Shown here piece by piece: positions 12,150-23,094 of a stretch of DNA of 64,000 bases. This stretch comes from Sphagnum compactum. Taxonomy: Eukaryota > Bryophyta > Sphagnopsida > Sphagnales. The position numbers and the translations under genes are program-made. Under the pieces are notes generated by a model. The model saw only the letters and a program-made list of their open reading frames with translations. It had not been told where the DNA came from and searched no databases. The number at the start of each line of letters is the position of its first letter. Positions within the stretch are counted from its first letter, which is position 1. The stretch is taken from contig OZ234493.1 of the NCBI GenBank assembly GCA_965153455.1, forward strand, positions 35,764,213 through 35,828,212, in the 5' to 3' direction.

Positions 12150-12860
12150 ATCAATAATATATATGAAAATGTTTTTTTTTTAATGTGCACATTTTATTCT
12201 ATTTTGAAAAGGGAATTTTTTTGTTAATATAATGTTATACTAGGAAAAAAATATTTATAAAATAAAATAAAATATTCTTCCTTGTGTTTTAACATGTAAA
12301 AATAATTTTGATTTAACATGATTCATCAATTCAAATTCATCAAAGTTTTATCATTTAATCTTTGCAAGTAATGGAAAGTTTTACTTCTAAAAACATAAAT
12401 ATTGAAAATCCAAATTATTATGGACATAAAATTAACTATCAAATAGAAAGATTAAAATGAAATTGTGGCTTCTAAAAATCCTTTATGATTTTATTTGGAC
12501 AATGTTAAATGGACCTAAACCAATTTGATTCGTTAAGGTGAATCATGGTAGGTTCTTCATTATCAAAAAAGAATAATACAAAATTTATACATACCAAAAA
12601 ATGGAATGACTATTTAATGTTTTGATTTGGAAAGTAAACTTACATTTTAAAAATTGAAATGTAAGGTAAAAAGTTTCACATGGGTGATATTGTTCTTTAA
12701 CCACCAAGAAGTCTTTCCACCTTTGCAAAAGGAATTAATCTATGAGTGGCTGTAGAAGGGTGAAAATGCAATCCCCCAATAAATTTATTGTTCTCATGAA
12801 GGTAATATTGAAATAATCGAATTCAAAATTAATCCTAAATCTTGTAAGAGAACTATTGTT
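12150..12860. repeat. Dispersed repeat R1, copy 1
   Basis: This segment aligns by eye with 36,380-37,170 in the same orientation. Shared landmarks, in order: AATCCAAATTATTATG, AAAATCCTTTATGATTTTAT, GTGAATCATGGTAGGTT, ATACATACCAAAAAATGGAA, and TTCTTTAACCACCAAGAA followed by GGAATTAATCTATGAGTGGC. A shorter copy sits at 48,030-48,330. No coding potential is kept between copies, so the family is unclassified repeat DNA. Confidence 0.7.
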
Positions 12861-13619
12861 AATCACTTAGTACCCTATTAGCAACTATTCATATATTAAT
12901 ATGCAATAAGTAGTACTAATCCATGTGAAGAAAAATGAAACAAGAAGAATGACACATTGTCCTCCTAGAATATAGTAGTCATAATGTCTAGATTCACCCA
13001 CTTTTCCAACTAATAAAACCCATGTTAAAGGGGTTTCAACAAGAAAGTGAATGAGAGGGGATTGGAAAGTAATTACCAGTGTTGGGCGAGTATCACAAAT
13101 ACACATGGGCATCACCTGGATATCACCCGGGCATGCCAATCTGATTCTTTCAAGGTATCATCATGAGTGATACCTTGACTGAAAATCAAAAAACTACTAG
13201 TTTTCACGTGTGTGAGAACTAATTTTTTTAAAAAAGAGTTGAGAAACAAGTAAGCAAAGAATATAAAATTTGATCTAAATTAATAATCTATCAAAATATT
13301 TGGTCATACAAATTGGAATTTTCAATATTTTATATATATTAAATCACATTTAATGAATTGAAAAGAATAATATAAGATTAAAATTTACTATTCATAATAA
13401 AATTTGATAAATTAATAAGGATGACATTTAAATAATTTTAATACTATGTATAAAATTTTCAAATGTTGAAAATAATATCACATATTTCATAGATAACATA
13501 TTTTATTTAAAAATATTTTTTATAATTACAAATAAATATAACACATGGTAATAAGTACAACATTTTTATCATTTTTATTTATTCATTATATTTTTAAAAG
13601 GTGGAAAAAATAATATATA
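12861..13619. other. AT-rich intergenic DNA, no gene seen
   Basis: A minus-strand frame of 84 codons at 12,885-13,139 has no known motif. From 13,260 to 13,600 the sequence is strongly AT-rich and low in complexity. Confidence 0.5.
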
Positions 13620-13715
13620 CACACTCATACCCTACTCATAACCCTACCAACCTATCATACTACTTACCCTACCTATCTATAGGTAGTAGGTAGGTAGGTA
13701 GGTAGGACTCATTTA
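13620..13715. repeat. CCTA / TAGG inverted microsatellite
   Basis: CCTACCAACC, TACTTACCCTACC and TATCTATAGG are followed by GTAGTAGGTAGGTAGGTAGG, an inverted arrangement able to form a hairpin. It resembles the CCTA tracts in the CACTA-bounded repeats at 1.8, 9.0 and 18.3 kb and lies to the left of the CACTA-type right end at 14,309. Confidence 0.6.
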
Positions 13716-14309
13716 TATACATACCTAAAAAACCATGGTGAGTTTTTAAATGTTTTTAAACAAGTTGTTTGATGAAAAAAAATGAAAAATCTTCAAGATA
13801 TCATTCTTGTTCAAATGTATGAAATAATGAAGATTCAAATGCATTTTCAATCAAATTACCTAATATTTTTGTTAAATTTATTTTATAGATGTGTAGATCT
13901 TGGAAAAATCTTTAAAAATGAAATTTATTTCTTTTCATTTGGACAAAGTATGAAAAAAAAATGGTCAAAGTTGGGTACTTTTGTATGCAACAAAGGATGA
14001 TGTGAGATAATGTTGTAAATTTATCCCATATCTTTTGTCAACAAGTTCAACTTTGGAAATTATATAACTAGGTGAAAAAGTTTTGATCTACACATAATAT
14101 ATGCACCAAATATATTCAAAGTGAAAATTTTACTTGTGATGAGCCAATAAAAAAGGATTGTCACCAAAAAATAAATAGGATCCTACTTACATATCTACTT
14201 AGGCTTACCTACCTACCTACCAAATGGTTGCATTATATATATTTGATGGCATTTATGACTACAAACCTAGTCATGGGTGTAGTCATATTTGCCATGTTTT
14301 GGCGTAGTG
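13716..14309. mobile_element. Right part of a second CACTA-type element
   Basis: The segment ends with CATGTTTTGGCGTAGTG at 14,309. Its complement starts CACTACGCCAAAACATGG, very like En/Spm-class ends. Inside it are ATGACTACAAACCTAGTCAT and GTAGTCATATTT, the same TAGTCATA-type subterminal words as in the complete element at 8,667, and a CCTACCTACC tract near 14,208. The base triplet after the end is TTA, as at the other element, but no matching left end was found, so the element is probably truncated. The 72-codon frame at 13,782-14,000 is unrecognised. Confidence 0.6.
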
Positions 14310-16780
14310 TTAAATCAGCCTAATTTAATTAGGGCTAAAGGAAAGACATTTTCATCATCATCAAACCCACATCAAAATTTGCCTATTAAGTCTAAATTTA
14401 TCGTTGGAGATGGGAGATCCAAGGGAGGGCTAATATTTGGTGATAGGTACTTAAAAAAACAACTAGTAAGGCCAATAGTGTGCCACTATTGAACTACTAG
14501 CGTTCAACTAGGTCAATGTGACTATTGCAACAACTTATTAATGTATTAACTTAATTTCACTACCCATTCATATTAATATGTCATATTTTATAAAAAATAT
14601 TGTTACAATAATTTGACTATTAAATATAAATTTTTCTTGATACATTTAAGTATTATGAACTTATTAATTATATTAAATAATGAACTAGATCAATTAATTA
14701 AGATATTAATCATTATCTCATCAATAATTACCATATCATTAATTATCTAAATTAACATGCAAACTAATTCTCTAGATACATATAATTAATTTAAATGTGA
14801 AACTAAAAACAATCATGTGTATATTAAATTTAAAGTTCATTTTAAGTGTAGTACAATGTATGGATATGACTATTTATACCTTGATGTTTTTACCCAAATT
14901 CATATTTATTAATTTTTTAAATGATGAATTATTTGTCAATAATTTATTATTTAATATGTAATTTACTTAATTATTCTGAACTAATTACTTAAACTGAATA
15001 ACTAACTATTAATATGATTTCTAAATAAATAGTTTGATTCAAATAATTTGTTAAATGTTAGTTAATTCAAATAAAATTTAATAAAAAATTTAAATTTCTT
15101 ATTGATAACTGAATAATTATATGAATTTAGATAATTAATCATTTGATAATAAATTATCTGAAATAAAACATAAATTATTTATTTCAAGTAACTAATTAAC
15201 AAATTAAATGAATTATTCTAAGTTTGATTACTTCAAACAATGTTTTATTTGGTTAGTTACAACAATTAATTATCTCAATGTTTAAATTAGTAACTTAAAT
15301 TAGTTGAATTAGACTAATTAATTTAGGCTTAAACTAGTTCATTGGTTAATTAAATGAAATAATTGATCCAAATAATTAATTATCATACATGTAATTCAAA
15401 ATTTCGAAATTTTGATAATTATTTCAAATAATTACAAAACAGATTTCATGTGAATGGTCTACCTAAGAACATCATGAAGATCATCATTTTGCTAACGTTG
15501 TCAAGTTAAATGATAAAATGTTATGATGGATAATTCATTTTCACTATTGATTTAAATACATTGTTTTCTGATTTTGATTAAAAACTATCCATTAAAATAT
15601 TACAAAAAGTTGAAATTTAAGGTTTTTAAAATATGTTTTGATATTTGATTTAATTAATAGAAACTATTTTTATTTTCTTTAATTTTGATTAAAATCGTTA
15701 TTAAATTTAAAATATTGAAAATAATAGTTGTTAAAAAATTCAATTTAATAATGAATATAAATCCATATCAAATTAATTAAAAATTGTATGGATGTCGAAT
15801 ATGGTTTAACAATTTAAAATACACCAAATCCACACATTGTTCACATTCCTTTCATAGGAAACAAAATATTGAAATTTAACATGTCTAAAAAAAGTTGCAA
15901 TTGTGATTTGTAGGTCAAAAAATTGCAATTGTGATTTGTAGGTCAAATCATTTGATATGATTCATCAAATTGACGTGCTTGTTTTTATGACAACACTTTC
16001 ATCTTTTATCATCATATTAATATTCAAAAATTATGTCAATATTGATAGTTTTGAGGGTTTTCATAACTTGCAAAAATATTATTTTATCTTCAAATAATAG
16101 GAATTCACTAATTCTTATATTATAACTTTATTAAGATTTTTCATTGAGAAGCAATGACAAATTTTGTAGTGATAAAGTTTTGCTCATCTATCCATATATT
16201 AAGTCATGATGATTCACATAATATGAATTTATTTACCTATATGATGATTAACATCAATCTATTATTTTTTCCCACTTGCATTTTGACTTGTAAGATGATT
16301 CACATTAATCTATTGCACATTTCAAAGTTTTCTTATGTTTTAGCTTTCTACTATGCAATATATTTAATTATCACTTGAGATCTTTTCATGTTACATGATT
16401 ATGTTCATTCTTGTTCATTTAAAAGCATTTTTCATAGTCCAATTCAAGAAATTCATGGACTTTTGCATCACTCAATTGTTATTTAAAATCTTGCATGATT
16501 TTATGAAATAGATGTTATTATTTGAAAATCATCTATCATCACATGCCATCACAGAATTGTTCATTTCAGATCATTTCTCGCAGAATTTTATTAATTTGCT
16601 TATATTCATTCATTGATTTCTCCTATTCATTAACCATCAATTATGTTTCATGTTTCCTATAGGATCAACTAAATCCGAATGTGTCAAAAATTCACCCACA
16701 ATGTAAGAACCTTTCAAAACCTCACCCTCTACATATGCAATACTTAGTTTAGATATTCATTTCTAGTTGATGAAAAGAAA
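14310..16780. other. Very AT-rich intergenic DNA, no gene seen
   Basis: From 14,520 to 15,800 the sequence is dominated by ATTAATTA, AATAATT and TTGATTA words. A direct repeat of about 27 bases, TTGCAATTGTGATTTGTAGG with flanks, occurs twice in tandem at 15,895-15,945. The 74-codon frame at 16,154-16,378 is hydrophobic with no motif. No gene is supported. Confidence 0.55.
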
Positions 16781-16784
16781 AAAA

Positions 16785-18004
16785 TGGCACTTGGTGGTCA
16801 CCAGGTGCCATTTTCGTCGAAAATGAGGAAAAAACAAGCACCCGGTGACCACCAACATCACAAACTTCTTGGGGAAAAATAATTTTGTAAAAATAATGGG
16901 AATTGGTATATAATGTAAATTGGATCAAATGTCATTTTTTAGTTATTTCAACAAGTCTTAAAATTATATTTTACTATCATAGTATCAACATAAACATAAT
17001 TATTTTTAAAAATGATATAAATTAAAAATCACCTTGAGTGGTAAAATTTTGCATTTGTGTCATGAAAATAATGGTAAAATGACAAACCATTATTCTTTTC
17101 ATCATCATAATCATGCAATTAATAAGTCAAAGTCATTGTTCATTATGTTTATATATTTTCAACAAACATTTTATCAACAATAAAGTAATAAAGTGAAAAA
17201 CATACAACAATGATGTGAAAAAAACTTAACAAACAACATAAATATAATGAATCATTATAATCATATTGAAATTTTGCTTAAGGAAGTTTGTGATGAGGTG
17301 CCCTTCTAGTCAATGACGAGGACAAAAGGGACTTTGTGACATTAGTTGCCTTAAAATTCCATAAATAGGAAAAAAATGCACTTGGTGGCCACCAAGTGCA
17401 ATTCTCGTCAGTGATGAGTAAAACAGAGCACCTGGTGGCTATTGAGTGCAATTCCCGTTGACGACAAGTAAAACACAACACTTGGTGGCCACTAGGTGCC
17501 TTCTTAATCCAAGAAAATAAATAAAAAACTTGGTGGCCGTTAGGTGCCATTTTCATCAATGATAAGAAATAAAAACACATAGTGGCCACTAAATGTTTCT
17601 TTGTTTTATTATGAAGAAAAAAAAGATCTAGTGGCCACAAGGTGCCTTCTTAATCTAAGAAAAGAAAAACAAAGAACCTAGTGGCCGCTAGGTGCCATTC
17701 TCATTGAGGATGAGAAAAAAAAACACTAGGTAGCCACTAGGTGCCCTTACATTTGATTATGAACAAACATTACAACAAAAGGTGTCCCTATACGCAAAGT
17801 GAAAATTTCATTAGATTATGAGTGAATTCTTTGGTTATAATGAATGGGACTTAGTGGGGAAGCAATGAATTCATTGGTCTAGTGAACGAAGATTAGTGAA
17901 TTGCACCCACATTTTGTAGTAATGAAAAAAAAGACTTGGTGGCCACCAAGTGCCTTTTTAGTCCAAAAAGAGATTAAAAAGAACCTGATGGTTGCTAGGT
18001 GCCC
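16785..18004. repeat. Array of palindromes with GTGGCCAC core
   Basis: Eight units sit at about 50-bp spacing, starting near 17,377, 17,427, 17,478, 17,527, 17,575, 17,625, 17,675 and 17,722. Outliers lie at 16,785, 16,838, 17,933 and 17,982. Unit 17,377-17,400 is a perfect 24-base palindrome containing CACTTGGTGGCCACCAAGTG; the others are near-perfect. The spacers also fold: CATTTTCGTCGAAAATG (near 16,808) and TTCTTAATCCAAGAA (near 17,500) are themselves inverted repeats. The minus-strand frame across 17,278-17,640 only reads through the array and is not a gene. Relatives of the core occur at 0.43, 0.73-1.18 and 7.3-7.4 kb. Confidence 0.85.
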
Positions 18005-18523
18005 ACTACAAGAAATCATGGCCTTTTGGATTGGGAATTTTAGTCAAAAAAACGCTCCATATGGTTTTTTTGCCCCCATGTCCAACTTGACCAAAATGTC
18101 ATTCTAGACAAATTGTTTTAAACTTGATCATTTTGACTTGGTCTTTTAGGTTGGTTTTTTTGACCAGGTTTTTTTTATTGAACCACCATGACAATAATAT
18201 AATTTGGGCAGTGATCAAAAATTATATTATTTGAATTTTTTAATTTAAAACTTATATCAAAATACTAATTAATTAATTACCTACCCTACCTACCTACCTA
18301 ATTAATAAACCTAATAATTACTTAGGCCAAAAAACAATTTATTTATTTACCCACCAACTTTATGTCCTAGGCCTAAGTTAAACCATCTAATTTAACCACT
18401 TAGGCTAAACCAAACCACTTAGGCTAGGCCAAATAGATTACGCTAAGTGGTCTCATAGACTTTGCAACCTAGGCTACTTAGCTAATTAAGTCATCTAAGT
18501 AGCCAAGGTAGCCTAGGTTGCAT

Positions 18524-18594
18524 GTGTGGGGCTTTGAACTTCTCACCTTCACATTGAAAAGTTAAGTTCTGAACCATTGCACCAACACCCCATA
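18524..18594 (-). repeat. tRNA-like (SINE-type) module in CCTAGG repeat copy 2
   Basis: On the minus strand the module reads GGGGTGTTGGTGCAATGG, TTCAGAACTTAACTTT, then GGTGAGAAGTTCAAAGCCCC. The first part resembles a D-arm/A box and GAAGTTCAAAG a degenerate B box. It is homologous in place and sequence to the module at 2,076-2,146. Confidence 0.5.
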
Positions 18595-18719
18595 AAGTGA
18601 TTTTTTTGGACAACGTACATATTGTAATGAACATGATTTTGAACAACCTATTTTAATCAACTTTTATGAATTTTTCAACATATTACACTAATTGAATTTG
18701 AATTTTTTTACACTACTTA

Positions 18720-19640
18720 CATATATAGGGGTACCTATTAATGCATCTATTTAGGTAACATGGAGGTTATAATCTATTAGGCCTTATAGGTACTTACTAG
18801 GTTTATGCTTATACCTACCTAGTAAGCTACCTATGCCCATCCTATTTAGTAGGCTACATAGGTACCTATTAGCTTATTAATAGATCTAGCCTAGGCATAC
18901 TAGGTCGGTAGCCTAGCCTATTCAGTAGGTTTAGGCTTAAGTTACCTACCTAATACTAGGTTAGGTTACGTACCTAGGCATAAGTGGCCTAGCCTAAGTT
19001 AGCTACAAACCTACTTAGTAAGCTTAGGTGGCTTGGGTAGCATAGGTTAGGTTATGTACCTACCTAGTAGGCTTAGGTTAGGCTATGTACTTACCTAAGT
19101 AAACTAAGTTAAGCTACGTACCTAGGGAGCTTAGGTTAGGCTATCTATTTGCCTCGGTAGCCTAAATTACGTTACGTACCTACCTAATAGGCCTAGGTGA
19201 AGTTAACTTAAGCTACCTAAGCCTAGGTTAGGCTATGTACCTACCTAGGTTAGGCTAAGTATTTGCTTAGGTAGCTTAGGTTAGGCTATGTACATATTTA
19301 ATAAACTTAAGTGGCCTAGGTTAGTTAGGCTATGTACATACTTAATAAACTTAAGTGGCCTAGGTTAGGCTACATACCTTGTAGGCCTAGGTGACCTAAA
19401 TTAGGCTATATACCTAATAAGCTTAAGTGGCTTAAGTTAAGCTATTTACCTTATAGGTCTAGGTGGCCTACATTATGTACGTAACTACTAAGTAAACTTA
19501 GATAACCTAGGTTAGGTTACCTACCTAGTAGGCCTAGGTAGCTTAGGCTACTTACCTAGTTAGTAGGATAGGCTACAGGTCTACTTACTAGGCCTAGGTG
19601 GTTTATGTTATTTACTAAATAGGCTTAAACTATGTATTTA
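18720..19640. repeat. Degenerate CCTAGG / TACGTACCTA field, copy 2
   Basis: This is the same kind of field as at 2,290-3,130, with words such as GCCTAGGTTAGGCTATGTAC recurring. Near 19,255-19,360 a block containing TACATACTTAATAAACTTAA is repeated in tandem (about 19,284 and 19,331), which shows recent local duplication. Confidence 0.7.
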
Positions 19641-19949
19641 TAGAGGTTTTGGTCAAAAGGTAAAAGTTTAATAAAAAAATATAAATGTCTTGTTAAAAAA
19701 TAAAAGTTTAGTTAGGAAATATATAGGTTTGTTTTGAGAAGTAAAGGTTTAGCTAGGACAAGATAGAAGGTAGGTAGGTAGGGTGAGTAGGGGGATTGCT
19801 TGTTAGTTGGTAGGTAGGGCTAGGATGAAAAAAACGCAACCCATCATCCATCCTATGGACAGAAAGGCCAACTGGTGCAGTGGTGGGTTGCTGGTTCAGT
19901 CTGGCCAGTAGGTAACTGGCAAGAGCTGACTGGTTAGCGATTCCGGGTT

Positions 19950-20700
19950 TACGTGTGGGTGGGGGGGGGGGGGGTCCTGAAATTTGGGGTTTAAAGGAAA
20001 ATTCTGTCTGGGCAGATGGGCAGGTGACTGGAAATTACAAAGGAAAACTTTGAAAAGATGGCCTAGAAAGAATAAAGAAGAAAGAACTCGCTGGGCTGCT
20101 CATGAGTCTAGGGTTACTGCAGTGTACAAGCTTTCTTCTATGTACAAGGGACGGATCTCTTCAGTCAGCTAGCTCATCAGCGTGAGCGAGATTCACATCT
20201 TCGCCGCGCATTTTAATGACAGCCATCGCAACCCATGTGATCGATCATCGCACCCATCGCGCCCATCGGCGCCCATTATACGGAAGTTGTAGTGGCGGGA
20301 GCTTTATATTGGTATGGAATCGAATGGAGGAGTTTTGCTATGCATCCAAGCCTCGTAGTAGTAGAAGCGATTTCGCGACCGTTGTTATTTCGTAGCTCGT
20401 CAGCTTCACCTAGCGCTGCGCTTCATTTCGCTTTTTTATTTTTATTTTGTTCCAGCTTGGTTTTTGGTGATCAAAAGAGTTCCAGCGCGCCCCCAACCCT
20501 GCAGCATTCAACGAAAACACCACGTCCTCACACCAGGTGCGGAAAGAAATTCCAACTTGTCTTTTGATGATTCCTCGCCCCGATTGTCTCGATCCGTTTG
20601 TTGTTGTTGTCTGTATCTCTGACCTTGCAAGGCATTACCCTCGGCTTGTAGGAAATGCTGTGAGAAAGGAAAGCATGATTCAATGCAGAAGTGGATTAGG
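19950..20700. other. GC-rich island, possible remnant of a gene 5' end
   Basis: After a poly-G run near 19,962 the base composition changes sharply: 20,150-20,600 is GC-rich, with many CG dinucleotides (CGCCGCGCATTTT, CATCGCGCCCATCGGCGCCC), unlike the AT-rich repeats to the left. A + frame at 20,292-20,567 begins MAGALYWYGIEW and includes a Ser/Arg/Ala-rich stretch (RPLLFRSSSASPSAALHF) that resembles an organelle-targeting peptide. A first exon is possible, but I could not connect it by splicing to a recognisable protein. Confidence 0.35.
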
Positions 20701-22682
20701 TGGTGCCCACTACATTATACTTGTTTCTCCTACAATAGTAACTCTGTCAATTGCAGTAGCTAGGGTTGATAGGCATATTCCTCAGAGTCACACGATTTGA
20801 CCCAATCTTTGCATTGATAAGAAGACCCACAAATCCTCAAATCCTTCAAAACTGCAATAACGTCATAATCAACATGTTCCATTAGTTTCAGGGTTTGAAA
20901 ATTCCTGAGCAATCCTTACTGAAAACCCCAGTGAGCAAATCCTCACACCATTCCTTGAAGTTTGGTTCAAGTTTCAAGCACAAATATTTTGTTGAGTTTA
21001 CCCCATGCATTAGGGTTAGAGATTCTGTCAGGGGAGGATTTGCATCTTTAGAGTCATGCACTGTTGTTGCCATCACTGTATATATACATGCAGTATTACA
21101 TGCATGAATATGAAGTATGGATAATTGGGGAATGCCAACATTATATGTGCAGTTTTCAATTCAAATTGCATGAGATGCAATCTAGCAGCTAGTTTTTACT
21201 CATGATAGCAAATCAAAACTCATGTACTGGGGTCATTGGGTCACCCAATCCTCCTGGATAACAGTGCTGCATGTTGGACAGCATGTTGTTGTCATGTTGA
21301 AGAAGGTGTTCTTGGGCCGGGAGCTCCCTGCCAGCCATGAGTATGTGAATACAGTTTTGCTCTAGCACAATTAACCATGCACATATGAGGCTAATAAATG
21401 TACAACCCCAGTGTCTGCAAGGTGCTGCATTTGGGTTTGGCATTTCAGGTCTTGTGAAATCGTAGTCTGCTCTGTTTTCGCACCTACACATGTCTAGGGC
21501 TAATATATTATGCAAAAAATGTCTGGGTGGCATGTACCCTAAATCATTCTGTGAGCTCAATTGTGCTTCTATTGGCTTCTCTTGCAAGTTTTTGGATTTA
21601 GCAATAACCATAGTTTCATGTCCAATGACATCTTTGAAAAATGTTCGCAGCCAAAATATGCAGTTTTAACATGATTTTTACGCTCATAAATTTGCGTTCC
21701 AATATTTCAGATTCTGCCAACTTTGGGGTAGTTGATAGTCAGTTTTATAGTTTCTCAGAACTTTGTAGTTAGATAAAGAGTTTTATATATCTCAAATGGC
21801 TAGCCCAATTAGTCTTTTAATGAGTGATAGTCAGTCTGATTCAATATCTCCACTAAATTGAACCAGAGTTTTGCTGAAATATTTTTGTTTGGTGTTTTCT
21901 CTGTCGTTTGTATCTTCAAAACAATAATCAAAAGGTTTTTCAATTCTGAGTGGGGACCTTTACAAAGCCCAACTTTTTCTCAAAAGATCATGCTTGTACA
22001 GTTCTTTATGCCTTTTCTCTCTTCTCTTCCTCTTTCCTTGTTTGATTCTTTTTTTGTTGTTTTCTTATTTATCATGTTCCTCTTTCATCTTTTTTCTTTT
22101 GGCTATCTCCATCTCTTCGTTCCTTTTGTTGAGCTAGCTGGCATCATCAGAGAGTCTTTCCTGTCACTACTGGTCTGTCACAAATTGACCTAGACCCACT
22201 GCTGGGAGCTACTGAAGTCAGAGGGGATGTTATGGTAGCTGCTCACTACCATACATGCTGAAAGTCACTGAACATGCATGTGACTGTTGCTGTTGTCCAA
22301 ACTGCAACTCAGTCTTCCATCTTTTCGTCACTTTTGGTCCCTTTTCCTTCCTTCTTTCTCTCTTGTGCATGGAGATGTTGGATCTCAAATTTCTGAACTT
22401 TTTAATGTCCAATCATCTCCCCATTCTAGTCAAGTTGACTGAAACCATACAGATGAAGAAGTTCCCTGTACTAATGAAGATATATGTATATGTTCTGCAA
22501 TAAAGGCAGCATTGTCTTATCTCATTGTATGTGGCAAAGTTGTCAGGCCTGCCCAGAACTGGAATCAGTCAAGGATCTGGGCTCTGAAAGTCTTTCCTGA
22601 ACATTGTTTAGATGGCTGAAGCAAAGCTGGATCATGGGTTTTGACTGCCAGAGAATCAATGGCAACTTGAAGTTCTTTAGTT
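20701..22682. other. GC-richer intergenic DNA, no gene assigned
   Basis: Several frames of 60-130 codons exist, notably 132 codons on the minus strand at 21,213-21,611 and 111 codons on the + strand at 21,858-22,193 (Phe/Leu/Ser-rich). None has a domain I recognise and none chains across splice sites. The block is rich in TGCAG and CTGCA words. Confidence 0.4.
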
Positions 22683-23036
22683 TTGAACAGTCAGCTGCTG
22701 TCAGTAATAGCAGAGATTGAGTTTGACGTCGAAAGACTCAAGAGACTAGAGCATGCCAGAAATGGGGAGTTGAGGTCAAACTCATACACTAAGAAGGCTC
22801 CCTCAGCTAAGAGGCCTATGGTTTCATTCTTTAAGTCGCTAGAGGTACACATTCCTCTTCTCGGTATAGACAATATACGAAAAATAAATGCTCAGCCTGC
22901 AATGTCCAATAATGGCGCTAAAATAGTAAATCTATTAGCACCACAGCTAGTGGCATATGACTTTGAATCTAACAGGCATGGCCTTGTTACCTTTTGGAAT
23001 GGGGATCCCTTAACGTTAATAACAAAACAACTATAG
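22683..23036 (+). other. Unassigned reading frame just upstream of the group II RT remnant
   Basis: The 117-codon frame begins MNSQLLSVIAEIEFDVERLK and contains a basic, Ser/Lys-rich middle (NSYTKKAPSAKRPM) and a NNGAKIVNLLAP segment. It has less AT bias than random frames nearby and ends 60 bases before the sequence that leads into the reverse-transcriptase remnant. It may be the upstream part of the same decayed protein, but I recognise no domain and cannot exclude chance. Confidence 0.3.
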
Positions 23037-23094
23037 TAGTGGTAAAATTGTTGGAAGAAGAAAAACGAGCCTCAGAGAGACTTGCTCTGCCTTC

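Larger units (their letters stand above)
18004..19850. mobile_element. CCTAGG-rich dispersed repeat, copy 2, with CACTA-type left end
   Basis: The segment begins CACTACAAGAAATCATGG at 18,004, an almost canonical En/Spm-class terminus, directly after the last palindrome of the array. It then follows copy 1 (1,543-3,130) block by block: TTTTTGCCCCCATG, the CATGACAATAATATAA segment, a (CCTA)n tract near 18,280, the minus-strand tRNA-like module, and the CCTAGG / TACGTACCTA field to about 19,640. GTAGGTAGG tracts near 19,768 and 19,808 may belong to it. I did not find a convincing TAGTG right end; TTGTAGTG at 20,287-20,294 matches only eight bases. Confidence 0.65.

Noticed and set aside
17278-17640. 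120-codon minus-strand frame
   Set aside because: It reads straight through the palindrome array; the peptide repeats (GHQV, TRC) only reflect the DNA repeat.
16785-18004. CRISPR-like array of about 50-bp period
   Set aside because: The repeats are degenerate palindromes, the spacers are similar to one another, and the genome is eukaryotic with no cas genes.
18004-20294. Complete CACTA element from 18,004 to TTGTAGTG at 20,294
   Set aside because: Only about eight terminal bases pair, and the flanking triplets (GCC and GCG) differ; the right end is not supported.
21213-21611. 132-codon minus-strand frame as a gene
   Set aside because: No domain, no splice continuity, and the residue order looks random; left unassigned.
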